Below are positions 48,901 through 59,751 of a DNA stretch of 64,000 nucleotides, piece after piece. Origin of the DNA: JBKQVT01 sp963727245 (lineage in GTDB: Bacteria > Planctomycetota > Planctomycetia > Pirellulales > Thermoguttaceae); contig CAVSFO010000012.1 of assembly GCA_963727245.1 (NCBI GenBank), positions 1 to 64,000 on the forward strand. The letters run 5' to 3'. A model generated the notes under the pieces. The model made no database searches. It saw only the letters and a list, made by a program, of their open reading frames with translations, and was not told the origin of the DNA. Numbering within the stretch: the first letter of the stretch is position 1; each line of letters begins with the position of its first letter. The position numbers were made by a program, and so were the translations under genes.

Positions 48901-49126
48901 GGCCGGCCTGTGCGTGATCGAGATGGACGCCGCGGGCAAGGTCCTCGTCGAGCATCCCAAGGCGTCCGTGACCAAACCCGGCGGCTACACGGAGCTGTCG
49001 CAGTTGTTTACGACCACGGCCGGCACCACGAAGGTGCGGTTCCTGTTGGATACGGTCATCGGCTGCCGCTACGACCAGGGGCACGTCACCTACGACGATT
49101 GCGCGCTGGTCCGGCAGGCGAAATAG
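45915..49126 (+). CDS. Secreted malectin-like carbohydrate-related protein, frameshifted
   Basis: About 1070 residues. The ATG at 45915 follows AAAGGAG; signal peptide MGRSSAILFLAAMLFWPVSATA. The N-terminal 450 residues look like an (alpha/alpha)-barrel glycan enzyme or its relative (STLQGLTAYYRYTGDPAAIG, CGQLGSAVLAGYKLTG, GHHFWDWDNPIDTCAVPSY). Next comes a beta-rich carbohydrate-binding-like region (GSWATEDCAGASAGKLHVAS), then a malectin-like domain (VIFGYVGRQDYVDSTGCAWR, AYHVRLKFCQARKP) and a C-terminal CBM-like region beginning NRLRNPGFEDP. One base is missing near 46605; restoring it joins LRPAW to APWNRYANP. It is convergent with a sialate O-acetylesterase, suggesting a polysaccharide theme. 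No specific activity can be assigned. Confidence 0.75.
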
Positions 49127-49141
49127 CCTGGATTTCTCGCC

Positions 49142-49280
49142 GTAGGGTGGGACAAGGTCGCGAAATTTCTGGTGGGTCTTCGCAAACCGCATCTCGCTTG
49201 AATTCCAGGTTGCCGGGACATCCACGTCCGGCAAGCGACCGAAGTCCCACCAGGTTTGCGGTTTGCTTGACCCACCCTAC
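49142..49280. repeat. GTAGGGTG inverted-repeat element, copy B
   Basis: A 139-bp element whose ends match copy A: GTAGGGTGGGACAAGGTCGC at the left and GGTTTGCTTGACCCACCCTA(C) at the right. TGGTGGGTCTTCG-type and CGAAGTCCCACCA segments lie inside each arm. It has a longer centre than copy A. It lies between two convergent genes, exactly as copy A does. Confidence 0.75.
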
Positions 49281-49313
49281 ACGTTGGTGAGAAAGGTGGG
49301 TTCGCCGGCGGCG

Positions 49314-51117
49314 TCAGGGGGCCTTGACGGTTTCCAACGCCTTGAGCATCGGCTGGCGCTTCGCGCACGGCCTGGTCTCCTTCGCCGTGGACGCAGGCGA
49401 CCAGCACGGTCTTTCCCACCGTGAAGACGACCACGTCGACCGTGGCCGCATCGTGATCGTCGGCCTCGAGCCCCGTGCCCATCAGGTGCTTCGCCGGGGC
49501 GTCGGCGACGGTGATGGTTTCGGTGCCGGTCGAGTTGAACTTCAAGACCTCGCTCTTGATCACGTCATCCAAACCGGCGATCGCCTCGGCGACCGTCTTG
49601 GCCTTGGGCACAACCCACAAGTCCAAATTCATGTCCTTCGTATCAAGGACCGTCTTTTCCTTGTCCTCTTTGTCCGTTGTGACCTCGGTGCTTTGCGGAA
49701 CGCTGATCTCCATCACGGCGGCGCCGTCATGGGAAACGGCCACCGTCTTCATATCCTCGCCCGTGCCGCCCTGCCAATGGTCGGTGCGGAACGGCGAGGC
49801 GGGCAGGCCCTCCTTGTTGACCAGGTTCGGATTGGCGACGTTCCGCCAGCCGAAGCGGACCTGGGCGGGCTTGGCGACCTCCTTGGCCTGGACGACGATC
49901 CTGTCGCCGTCGATGGTGGCCGTGGCGGGCACGAACTTGCCGTCGGCGCCGGCGATCTCGAATTCGCTGAGCGGCTTGCCGTCACGCGATTTCAGCCCGC
50001 CGCCGACGTGGGCAAACGCCAGCCGGATCGTGTGCCCCTCGAGCTTCATCCCCTTGTAGAGCGGCCCCGAGTACACGAGGTCCCGCTTGTAGTCCTTGGC
50101 CAAGGCCCAGAGGGCCAGCCGGTTGCCCACGTCGAACTTGTTCCTGGGATGGATGTCCCCGAGGTTATCGACCAGGTCGGTCGTGACCGCCATGCCGGTG
50201 TGCGGGACCTTGAGGCTGGCCACCTGGGCTTCCCAGAGAGGAGGCAGCGCGCCGGGCGAGTAGTTGCTGAAGGGCGCGAGTTGGACGAAGTAGAAGGGGA
50301 AATCGTAGCCCCATGCCCCGCGCCAGCCCGCGATCAGGGCCTTCATCTGGTCGTAGTATTTCAGGCCGTTGCTGACGTTCGCTTCGCCCTGATACCAGAT
50401 CGCGCCGCGGATGGCCAGCGGATTGACGGGGGCGATCATGCCGTTGTACATCTGACCGCCCTTACCGCCGGCAATGGTCCAAGGCTCGATGGGCGAGCCG
50501 CCCCAGGCGCTCTCGATCAGCCCGATCGGCACGTCCAAGTCTTTGTGCAGCCGCAGGCCGAAATAGTAGAGCGCGGCGGAGAAGCCATTCCAGCCGCCGG
50601 CTGCGACGGTATCCGGCTGGCACCGCACCCACTGGCTTTTCACGTCCTTGGCCGGCTCCTTGGCCACGGTCCTCGGGATCAAGAGCAGGCGGATATTCGG
50701 ATGGTTCGCGGCCGCGACCTCCTCCTTGCCCTTCTGGCACATCGCCAGCCCCATCTCCATGTTCGACTGGCCCGAGCCGATCCATACCTCGCCGATGAGG
50801 ATGTCGTCCAGCTCGATCTTGTTCTTGCCGCTGACGGTCATGTGGTGGGCCTTGCCATCGGCCTTCACGGCCGGCAGCACCACCTTCCAATTGCCCTGGG
50901 CGTCGGCCTTGGCCGCGGCCGTCGCCTCGTCGAGCTTGACCGTGACCTCTTCGCCGGGATCGGCCCAGCCCCAGACGGGCAGCGGCCGGTCGCGCTGCAA
51001 CACCATGTGGCTGCCAAACACCTTGGGCAGCTTGACGTCGGCCCGGGCCTGGGGCACTGCGGACGACACGACCAGCAGGGAGACGACAACGAGACACTGC
51101 GACACGCGATTCTTCAT
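49314..51117 (-). CDS. Sialate O-acetylesterase, frameshifted at the C-terminus
   Basis: About 600 residues, secreted (leader VSQCLVVVSLLVVSSAVPQARA). It is an SGNH-type sialate O-acetylesterase that removes acetyl groups from sialic acids or other acetylated sugars. Nucleophile Ser in WIGSGQSNMEMG, further blocks ESAWGGSPIEPW and GAIWYQGEANV, and Asp-x-x-His in DNLGDIHPRNK. The start ATG at 51117 has GAGAGG upstream. Beyond the esterase is an unusual extension of about 120 residues (LDLWVVPKAKTVAEAI to LVACVHGEGDQAV). An extra base near 49358 shifts the last 15 residues; corrected, it ends PMLKALETVKAP at 49314. Uncorrected, the frame runs into the downstream inverted repeat to 49090. Confidence 0.9.
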
Positions 51118-51574
51118 GGCAGACCTCTCGGGTTGGCAGGATGGGGTGCGGGGGCGGGATAGCAGTCAGGTCGGATTTCCCGTCCTTGGCCGGGGCCGGC
51201 CGAGGGACGGCCGGTCGGCACGCCGGCTTTATTCTGGTCTCCGGCCGGCCCGGCGTCAACCAGTTCCGACCTTGCACGGGCGTTCAAGAATAACCTCGTG
51301 ATTTGGCCGCGGAGCCCCCCCACCCCCCGCGGGACAAAACGAAGTGGCCGTCTCCTGCATGAGAGGAGGGGGGTAATTTACCGTCGCGGGCGATGGCCGC
51401 CGCTAGCGGCTGCGAGGTGTCCATGCTGCGGAAGAATACCGTCCGCCCCCTGCGAAACCTTTCCCGCGGCCCGGGGTTAGTGTATAGTTACGGGGGATTC
51501 TGCTGGGGACTCAGGCTGCCGGCAACACCCCGCCGACGGTTGTTTACCTGTCCATAAGTTGAAGGAGTGTTTCA
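51118..51574. other. Divergent intergenic region, no gene recognised
   Basis: Upstream region of the divergent esterase and EF-hand genes. A TATAGT at 51483-51488 could be the -10 of the EF-hand gene; no good -35 is visible. There is a poly-C/G-rich stretch near 51308-51325. Confidence 0.35.
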
Positions 51575-52054
51575 ATGTTGCGCGCGTTGCTGAGTTTGCT
51601 TCTTGTTAGTGGTGTCGGAGTTGGCGTGGCGTATTCCCAGGAGAAAGAAAAGGCGAAGAAACACTGGCCGTCGGCGGAGGAGAAGTTCAAGCAGTTGAAC
51701 ACGGCCGGGGACGGCAAGTTGACGCTGAAAGAGTTCCTGACGGGGCACGAGTGGGGCAAACACGAGGGCAAACACGAAGGCACGGAAAAAAGCGGCGCTC
51801 AAACAGCGCACAGTGAGCACGGCGATCGAGGGGAATCGTTTGCCATCAAGGAGTTCAAGTCAGCCGACAAGGGTAACAAGGGCTACTTGACCCTGGCCGA
51901 ATTCAAGACGATCTACCCGCCGCGGCACCACGGGCATCGGCACCATCACGACGGCAACGCGCCTTCGCAAACGGCGTCGGGAAATTGTGCGGGAAGCAAT
52001 CATTCGGGAAATTGCGACAAGGGAACCAGCGGGCACAGCCATAGCGGCGACTGA
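51575..52054 (+). CDS. Secreted His-rich EF-hand-like protein
   Basis: 159 residues with signal peptide (MLRALLSLLLVSGVGVGVAYS). The start is supported by AAGGAG. Two EF-hand-like loops can be read: NTAGDGKLTLKEF (residues about 43-55) and SADKGNKGYLTLAEF (about 94-108). In the first, the leading Asp is replaced by Asn. The C-terminus has a His cluster (PPRHHGHRHHHDG) and a low-complexity Ser/Gly/His/Cys tail. Calcium binding by the loops and metal binding by the His cluster are plausible but not shown. It stands alone in its transcription unit. Confidence 0.7.
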   Translation: MLRALLSLLLVSGVGVGVAYSQEKEKAKKHWPSAEEKFKQLNTAGDGKLTLKEFLTGHEWGKHEGKHEGTEKSGAQTAHSEHGDRGESFAIKEFKSADKGNKGYLTLAEFKTIYPPRHHGHRHHHDGNAPSQTASGNCAGSNHSGNCDKGTSGHSHSGD

Positions 52055-52075
52055 GGGCCCGGAAAGGAATAAGCT

Positions 52076-52139
52076 GGGGACTGTCCCAATTTCGGGCACC
52101 GTGCGAAGCATGGTCGGACGAAACTGGGGCTGTCCCCTT
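52076..52139. repeat. GGGGACTGTCCC inverted-repeat element
   Basis: Starts GGGGACTGTCCCAATTTCGG, ends GAAACTGGGGCTGTCCCC. The two arms are complementary with mismatches. It is related to 61097-61142 and, more distantly, to about 44070-44155. Confidence 0.7.
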
Positions 52140-52166
52140 CTTACGCGCTGAAGGCCGCCGCTTGCC

Positions 52167-53078
52167 ATGCCGATCCATTTGCCGCCCATCTCGCGACGCC
52201 GCTTCCTGGCCGGTTCGCTGGCCGCGGGCGCGGGGTTGCTCTTGCCCCGCACGGCCGCCGCCCGGGCCGCGGTCGATCCCCATCGCTGGGCGCTGCTGGC
52301 CGACACGCACGTCTGGGAGCGCCGCGACGGCGTCTATCGCGACGTGAAGCCGGCGGAGAATTTTCTGCAAGCGCGGCGCGAGATCCTGGCGCTGGATCCG
52401 CAACCCGCCGCCACCATCGTGGCCGGCGACACGGCCTTTCGCGAGGGCCTCTCGGGCGATTACGCCGTGCTCCTGGACCTGGCCAAGCCGATCCGCACCG
52501 CCGGAATGCCCCTGCACCTGGCCTTGGGCAACCACGACCAGCGCGACAATTTCCGCAAGGCGATCGCGCGGGCCGAACCCAAGCAGGAGCGCTCGCCGCT
52601 GGCCGACAAGTGCGTCGCCGTGCTGGAGACGCCCCGGGTCAACTGGTTCCTGCTGGATTCCCTCGACAAGACCAACGTCACTGCGGGCCTGCTCGGCAAG
52701 GCGCAGCTCGAATGGTTGGCCCGCGCGCTGGACGCCCGGGCGTCGAAGCCGGCGATTGTGCTGGCCCATCACTATCTCTTTCTGCCCGGCGGGCTGGAAG
52801 ACAGCGACGCCTTGCTCGACGTGCTGGTGCCGCGGCGGCAGGTCAAGGCCTACGTGTTCGGCCACAGCCACGCCTGGAAGCACACGACCTGGCAGGGCAT
52901 TCACTTGCTCAATCTGCCGGCGGTGTCCTGGGTCTTCGACAACTCGCAGCCGCACGGCTGGGTCGACCTCACGTTGACCACCTCCGGCGCCACGGTGGTG
53001 CTGCACGCCCTGGACAAGAAGCACCCCAAGAACGGCGAGCGCCTCGACTTGAAGTGGCGGAGCGAGGCGAAAGGTTGA
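52167..53078 (+). CDS. Tat-exported metallophosphoesterase
   Basis: 303 residues. The twin-arginine leader SRRRFLAGSLAAGAGLLLP at residues 9-27 sends it folded across the membrane. The calcineurin-type metal motifs are all present in order: DTH (ALLADTHVW), GDT (IVAGDTAF), GNHD (LALGNHDQRD), His (VLAHHYLF) and GHSH (YVFGHSHAW). The substrate is unknown; such exported enzymes hydrolyse phosphomono- or diesters. The start ATG at 52167 is chosen because the leader begins there; the ribosome site is poor. It is intact, followed by a CCGGAGGC palindrome. Confidence 0.9.
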   Translation: MPIHLPPISRRRFLAGSLAAGAGLLLPRTAAARAAVDPHRWALLADTHVWERRDGVYRDVKPAENFLQARREILALDPQPAATIVAGDTAFREGLSGDYAVLLDLAKPIRTAGMPLHLALGNHDQRDNFRKAIARAEPKQERSPLADKCVAVLETPRVNWFLLDSLDKTNVTAGLLGKAQLEWLARALDARASKPAIVLAHHYLFLPGGLEDSDALLDVLVPRRQVKAYVFGHSHAWKHTTWQGIHLLNLPAVSWVFDNSQPHGWVDLTLTTSGATVVLHALDKKHPKNGERLDLKWRSEAKG

Positions 53079-53091
53079 GGGCGGAAGAGAG

Positions 53092-53111
53092 CCGGAGGCG
53101 TTAGCCTCCGG
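53092..53111. repeat. CCGGAGGC palindrome
   Basis: CCGGAGGCGTTAGCCTCCGG, a 20-bp palindrome with a two-base centre between convergent genes; possible terminator or REP-type repeat. Confidence 0.55.
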
Positions 53112-53189
53112 ATTGGAAGGCGGAAGGAAAACCCGCGGACTGCGTCCGTGGGACCCGTGCCTGTCCACTAATGCGGCGGAGGGCAGTTG

Positions 53190-54548
53190 TTACTTTCCGT
53201 CCACCGGCATGGGCGGAAGGCCCTTCAAGTAACTCTTGTCGCCGAGAATGCTAGCCAGCGCCTCGCCGGCGTGATTGCACACGCGGCCCTGCAAGTCGTA
53301 GACTTCGTGCATGTCGCCTAGCAGTCGCTTGAGGGCCGGAGCGGCGTCCTTGGCTGCCGGGCCTATGCGGCCCAAGGAGTCGGCGGCAGCAGCACGCACC
53401 TGGATGTCGCTATCGTCCAACAGCGCTATGAGCGAAGCCGTAGCTGCCGGCCCCATGGCTCCGAGGGCGATGGCGACAAGATAGCGGTTGTAAACGCTTT
53501 CGTCGTTTACCATCTTGCGCAACTCGGGCAGGTATTGCTTGCAATCCGTGACCCGATTCAAGGCCATCAGCGCATGCATGCGAACGCCTGCGGTCTTATC
53601 CCGAAGCAGTTCGCCGATGATGGCGGTTGCCTCCGCCGGCGGTTGACGATAGTTTGCGATAAAGCAGAAAAAGGCGGCGCTCGTACGAACTGCGGCGTTT
53701 TCGTCGCGAAGGAGCTTCAAGACGACAGCCGCCGGCAGCCGGATGTTATGGTCGTTGGAATTCACTCCGATCGCGCTGAGCGCGGCGAGGCGAACTTCGC
53801 TGCGGTGGTCTTCGAGCATCGCCCGCAAATGCTTGACGCCCTCAGGCCCGATTCCCAGCAGGGCGCAGGCTGCGCAAAGGCGAACTCTGGGGGCATCTTC
53901 CTCGATCGTCTTGACCAGCGCCGGCAGCGACGGTTCGGCGGCACGGCCTATATTCCCCAGGGCCCGCGCTGCCCTTTCACGAACGGCCATTTCCATGACT
54001 GCCTGCTGCCGGCCATCGAGAATCTTCGTCAAGGCAGCAGTGGCCTCTTTGGCCGCCGGGCCGATGTTGCCAAGGGCCTGTGCGGCCTCGATTCGGACCA
54101 TCGGATCCTGGTCGTTGAGCAACTCCACCAGCGCGGGCACGGCAGCCGGACCGATCTTTGTCAGGGCCATCGCCGCCGCCTCCGGTGCCAACGGTCTCTT
54201 GGCTTTGACCAATTCTGCCAGCGCGGGAACGGCGGTTTTCGCGTCGGGGCCAATTCCCTCCAAGGCCATCGCGGCCGCCTGCACAAGCCGCACGTCCTTG
54301 TCGTTGAGCAGTTCCGTGAGGGCGGGCACGGCGCTGGCGCCGATCTTCCCCAGGGCCGCAACGGCGTTGCGTCGTGATCCAAAACTTCCTTGCTTCGTCT
54401 CAAGGAGCCACTGGGCAGGAGTTTTTCCCTGGTAGACGGGTTCCTTGTCCCGCGATGTTGGGGCCGCTTCGCGCTCCGCAGCGACGGCGGTCAAACCGCC
54501 CAGTTGCAACAGTATGGCTGCCAGCAGTAATGAGCAACGGCATTTCAT
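53190..54548 (-). CDS. Secreted HEAT-repeat protein
   Basis: 452 residues. I chose the ATG at 54548 because it gives a signal peptide (MKCRCSLLLAAILLQLGGLT) and GGAAGAG lies upstream. After a linker with PVYQGKTPAQWL it consists of about nine HEAT/PBS-lyase-like helical repeats, e.g. RNAVAALGKIGASAVPALTE and IEAAQALGNIGPAAKEATAA. It is a protein-interaction scaffold in the periplasm; no enzyme motif is seen. It is a paralog of the next gene upstream on the same strand, with a very similar leader (LLAAILLQLGGL). It is intact. Confidence 0.85.
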   Translation of the reverse strand: MKCRCSLLLAAILLQLGGLTAVAAEREAAPTSRDKEPVYQGKTPAQWLLETKQGSFGSRRNAVAALGKIGASAVPALTELLNDKDVRLVQAAAMALEGIGPDAKTAVPALAELVKAKRPLAPEAAAMALTKIGPAAVPALVELLNDQDPMVRIEAAQALGNIGPAAKEATAALTKILDGRQQAVMEMAVRERAARALGNIGRAAEPSLPALVKTIEEDAPRVRLCAACALLGIGPEGVKHLRAMLEDHRSEVRLAALSAIGVNSNDHNIRLPAAVVLKLLRDENAAVRTSAAFFCFIANYRQPPAEATAIIGELLRDKTAGVRMHALMALNRVTDCKQYLPELRKMVNDESVYNRYLVAIALGAMGPAATASLIALLDDSDIQVRAAAADSLGRIGPAAKDAAPALKRLLGDMHEVYDLQGRVCNHAGEALASILGDKSYLKGLPPMPVDGK

Positions 54549-54591
54549 TGGAATCGCTCTTCCGGGGCCGGCTCGCGGCGACGGCGTCTTG

Positions 54592-56451
54592 TTACGATTT
54601 GTCGAGCGAGTACCGCTCCGCGTCATAATTGATGACCTTGCCGTCCTTGTCGAAGCGGACGGCACGGACGCTGCCGATGGGCCCGTGAGTCCTTACGTCC
54701 ATCATTTCCATCGCGGCTCCCGTGGCGGCGTCCCAGACCTGGACCTTGCCGACGTTCGTCGGCAGCGTGTCCTCCTGCGGGGGAAATGTCTTGGCAAAAC
54801 TAGAGCCCGTCACCACGTACTTGCCGTCGGGGCTGAAGGCGCCGCAGGTGAAGGTGAACTCCCGGTCCCGGCCTTCATTCCACATGCCCGCGTCCAACTC
54901 CTTGCCGATCGGCTCTCCGCTGGCCACGTCGACCAGTCGCGCCGTGTTGCCCTGGAGGTCCAGCCGCGTCTTCCCGTCCGGGCTGGTGAGCGAACCCGGC
55001 GGGTTGCCGCGATGCCTTCTCGAAGCGACACCTCTCGACGAAGTGATGCTCGTCCAAGCGACATAGAAGAACCGTGGCGGCGCCTCGGGAGTGTACTTGG
55101 GCGGCCTTTCCAGGCCCAGCTCTTTGTAATTCTTGATGGCCAGCGCGAAACCCTGGTTCCGCTGCTCGATGGTCGGGAAAAGGTAAACCGTCGGATCGAA
55201 TTTGGTGCCCGGTCGACACTCCAGGAAACCATACTTTTCCGGCGTCTTGCCGCTGACTTCCACGATCACGCTCAAGGCGAGGTCCCGCAGTTGAGGAACG
55301 GTCACGTGCAACAACTGAGGATCGACGCCGGGCTTGCCAGGGCACGACCACGGGTAACCCAAGGCGTAATTCCACTCCAGGTATTTCGCCAGCAGGGGGC
55401 TGTATTCCTTCTTGCCCAGCTTGCGCACGGTGAGAATGGCGCTTAAGGGCGACACGTCCGCGTGGCCGGCTGGCACGGTGCAGGGTCGGCGAAGCCATTG
55501 CAATGTCAGCGAGGCTTTTGCCTCTTCCAGTCCGAACCGCTCCGCCATATTCAAACGGATCACGGTCCACTTCGGGTCGCCCTCCTGAAGCACCCAGCGG
55601 CTGGCCAAGGTCTTCACGACGTTCCATGCGGGGATCGGGGGCACCCATGCCGGGAACGCGGGCGCCGCGCATCAGTAGCGGCAGCAGCCGTTCTCGCACA
55701 GACGGGCCGTAGCGCAGAGCGGTGTCGACCGCATGGAAGATTTTTGGGTCGTCATGGAAGAACGGCGTCACGTCAGGTCGCGCGGCGACGAATAGCACCG
55801 CGGCGACGTCTCCGAGACCGGCCCGATAGCGACCCCTGCGGATGGCGTCATCGTCGGTCAGCCTCGTCACGGACTCGTCCAACAGTTCGCCCAGCCGCTT
55901 CGGATCGCCGCCGACGCCGGCGCACAATTCCGGCTCGGCCCGCAGCATGTCGCCGAAGAGCCGGCGCGACACCGGGGTGTCGCCGGCGATCTTGCGGTAG
56001 TCGATCCAGGCTGGGAAATCGGCGGCCGGCTTGCCCTTCTCCTCGGCGAGGAAGGCCGTCATTCGGGCAATCTCGCCGGGGGCGGGCCGAAACTGGTCCT
56101 CCCGGTTCTCCAGCAACTCCACGAGGATCGCCGTGGCCGTCTTGTCGTTGGGACCGATCGCCCAGAGGATTTCCGCAGCCCCGCGTCGAATTATGGCGTC
56201 CTTGTCCTTGAGCAATTCCCCGAGGGCGGGCACGGCCTCCGGACCGAGCTTCGCCAGGGCCATCATGGCCCTCGCGCGCGCGCCGGCTGTCCTTCCTTCG
56301 CGTCGCGGATCCACTTGGCAAGGGTTTCTGCCTGGTGGGCTGGTTCATTTTCCTGCGCGGTTGTGGCCGCATCGGGCTCAGCGGCGAGACCGCGCAGGCC
56401 GCCGAGTTGCAGCAGAATGGCTGCCAACAGAAATGACAAACTGCGTTTCAT
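54592..56451 (-). CDS. Secreted HEAT protein with WD40-like C-terminus, frameshifted
   Basis: About 619 residues across two shifts. The leader MKRSLSFLLAAILLQLGGLR and the linker with AETLAKWIRDAKEGQP mirror the neighbouring HEAT protein. Only two or three HEAT repeats remain (MMALAKLGPEAVPALGELLK). A unique middle follows (SVRERLLPLLMRGARVPGM, WNVVKTLASRW, RPPKYTPEAPPRFFYVAW). The C-terminal 130 residues look like beta-propeller/WD40 blades (SPDGKTRLDLQGNTARLVDV, SPDGKYVVTGSS, GKVQVWDAATGAAMEMMDV). A base is missing near 56280 and one is extra near 55645; corrected junctions are smooth. It probably arose by duplication of the HEAT gene with gain of a new tail. Confidence 0.75.
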
Positions 56452-56590
56452 TGGAATCTCCCATCCCTGGTACGCGGCTGCGGCGCAATCCTTACAGTTG
56501 AAGTGGCGGAGCGCAGGGAACGGATAAGGACGCATTGCGAAACCGCAAGCGGACCGCCCCCTAAATCCCTAAATCCCTCTCCCCTTCCCT

Positions 56591-58012
<1,422 letters not shown>

Positions 58013-58122
58013 GGCATTTTCCCGATTTCCGCGTGTTTTCACACGCTTTCATCATAGCAACGTGCCAGTACCACGCAAAGCGCGGCGGGCGTGTGAGCTT
58101 CCGCCTTTCCCTGGCCCCTGGC

Positions 58123-58205
58123 TATCCGGTGGCTTACGCCACCGGCTCATGGGTTCCCTGGTCCCCGGCCCCTGGTCCCTGGCCCCTGGTCCCTGGTCCC
58201 TGGTT
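58123..58205. repeat. CCGGTGGC palindrome and CCTGGTCCC tandem repeat
   Basis: 58123-58147 is TATCCGGTGGCTTACGCCAC plus CGGCTC, matching 22983-23008. It is followed at about 58150-58203 by irregular tandem copies of the 7-mer CCTGG(T/C)CC. Both lie in the divergent gap between fumC and the barrel protein. Confidence 0.65.
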
Positions 58206-58209
58206 AGCC

Positions 58210-58238
58210 TTGACAGGTGGTGGCCCTGCGGCCATAAT
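58210..58238 (+). promoter_or_regulatory. Sigma-70-type promoter of the barrel-protein gene
   Basis: TTGACA at 58210-58215 and CATAAT at 58233-58238, spaced 17 bp, 47 bp before the ATG at 58286. It sits directly after the CCTGGTCCC tandem repeat. Confidence 0.65.
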
Positions 58239-58285
58239 CCCGCCCTCTTCTTCTCTATTCATTTCCTCGGCGGTTTGCCCTAGCC

Positions 58286-59140
58286 ATGCCGTTAGGCCAT
58301 CGTCTAGTTACCGGGTGGATCGTCCTGGCGATTGCGCTATGGCTGCCGGTCGCGGCCTGCGGACAGGCGCCGGCGACGCTGCAGCCGGTGCCGCAAGACG
58401 CTGCGCCCGTTGGGTCGGCCCCTTTCGACGCCGCGGCGAACGTCTGTCCCCAGTGCGGCCAGCCGCCCACGGAACCGCCTGCCGCAGCGCCCGGCGGCGG
58501 ACTGATACCCTCGCTCTTCAGCAATATCTTCAACCATCCGCCTTGGGAGCGGGCGGGCGGGCCGTCCGAACCGGTCTGGCGCGAAAGCTGGGTCTTCGAA
58601 CCGTTCAGCGTCGGCCTGTTCATCGGCGTAGCCGATGCCTTCACGACCGACAACCCGACCCACAAGGACATTACCCCGGGCCTGATCGGCGGCTTCCGCG
58701 CCGGCTGGGACCTGAATCATTACTGGGGCACCGAAACGCGCATGGCCTGGAGCACCGGGAAATTTACCGACCAGCTCTTGGGTGGCAGCATCGATTGCCG
58801 CACCAATACCCTCTTCTGGGACCTCGACTTGCTCTATTATCCCTGGGGCGACTCGCGCTGGCGCCCTGACTTTCTGACCGGCCTCGGTGCGACCCAGGTC
58901 CGCTATCTCGACGAAGGCCGCTCCTACGGCAACACGGGCTCTATCCCGCTGGCCGTGGGCCTGAAGTATCGTTGGAATGAACGCTTTGCCCTGCGTCTGG
59001 AATTCGGCGACGACATCGCCTTTCCCATTCATCCCGACAACATCATGCACAGCCTGTCGCTCACCACCGGGTTGGAATTCCGCTTCGGCGGGACGCGGAA
59101 GTCCTATTGGCCCTATAACCCCGGCCTCTTCTATTGGTAG
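58286..59140 (+). CDS. Probable outer-membrane beta-barrel protein
   Basis: 284 residues with signal peptide (VTGWIVLAIALWLPVAACG; the Cys could make it a lipoprotein). A Pro/Ala-rich region with CPQCG (about 53-57) is followed by alternating beta strands of an eight-strand type barrel: FSVGLFIGVADAF, GLIGGFRAGWDLNHYWGTET, FWDLDLLYYPWG, IPLAVGLKYRWNERFALRLE and LSLTTGLEFRFGG. It ends in aromatic residues FYW, as outer-membrane proteins do. No enzyme motif. The start ATG at 58286 lies behind a strong promoter. Confidence 0.7.
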   Translation: MPLGHRLVTGWIVLAIALWLPVAACGQAPATLQPVPQDAAPVGSAPFDAAANVCPQCGQPPTEPPAAAPGGGLIPSLFSNIFNHPPWERAGGPSEPVWRESWVFEPFSVGLFIGVADAFTTDNPTHKDITPGLIGGFRAGWDLNHYWGTETRMAWSTGKFTDQLLGGSIDCRTNTLFWDLDLLYYPWGDSRWRPDFLTGLGATQVRYLDEGRSYGNTGSIPLAVGLKYRWNERFALRLEFGDDIAFPIHPDNIMHSLSLTTGLEFRFGGTRKSYWPYNPGLFYW

Positions 59141-59146
59141 CCGGAA

Positions 59147-59506
59147 TCATCGCAACTCCACGGGCAGTTGGTCGATCTTGGCCGCCATGATGAAGTCGTT
59201 CTCCGACAGTCCGCCCAGCGCGTGCGTCCAAAGCTCGATCCACACGTGGCGATATCCTTCCAGGTGCAGGTCGGGATGATGGCCTTCGCTTTCGGCCAGC
59301 TCGGCGACCCGGTCGAAGAAGTGAATGCCGGCCACGAAATCCCGCACGTGCCAGTGCTTATCGATACGTTGCCCGTCGTGCCGCAATCGCCAGCCGGAAA
59401 GCGATTTCAGTTGCTCCTCGGCCTCGGCGGGGGTGAATTTTTCCATGCCGCCCTCACAGGGCCGGCATTTCTTGGTTGTCCATTGCTCGGCGGTTTGCGT
59501 AACCAT
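59147..59506 (-). CDS. phhB: Pterin-4a-carbinolamine dehydratase
   Basis: 119 residues; dehydrates 4a-hydroxy-tetrahydrobiopterin during pterin recycling, in the cytoplasm. The ATG at 59506 is set by GAGGAG upstream. An N-terminal extension of about 20 residues with two Cys (KKCRPCEGG) precedes the fold. Active-site pattern EGHHPDL with the His pair, followed by YRHVWIELWTHALGGLSENDF; the helix HFFDRVAELAE fits the family. No phenylalanine hydroxylase gene is in view, so the true substrate or a moonlighting role remains open. Symbol by family only. Confidence 0.9.
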   Translation of the reverse strand: MVTQTAEQWTTKKCRPCEGGMEKFTPAEAEEQLKSLSGWRLRHDGQRIDKHWHVRDFVAGIHFFDRVAELAESEGHHPDLHLEGYRHVWIELWTHALGGLSENDFIMAAKIDQLPVELR

Positions 59507-59751
59507 AGTTGTATCTCCTCGTTGAAAACCTGCCGCGCCTGCGCACGGCCGCCAACGAATTCTTCGCCGCCGCCGTGGGCCGGTCAACGCTCCCGAGGGG
59601 GGCCACATCGTTGCCAACCGCCTCAGTTCCCACCGGACGCGACCCGCTGCGCGGGTGCCCCGTGGGCGTGGGGGGCCTTGGATGGGCGTTGTTGGCCCCA
59701 AATGAGCCCCGGGCGTTAGGCGCGGGGATAACGTCGCCCCGCCGGAAGGCC

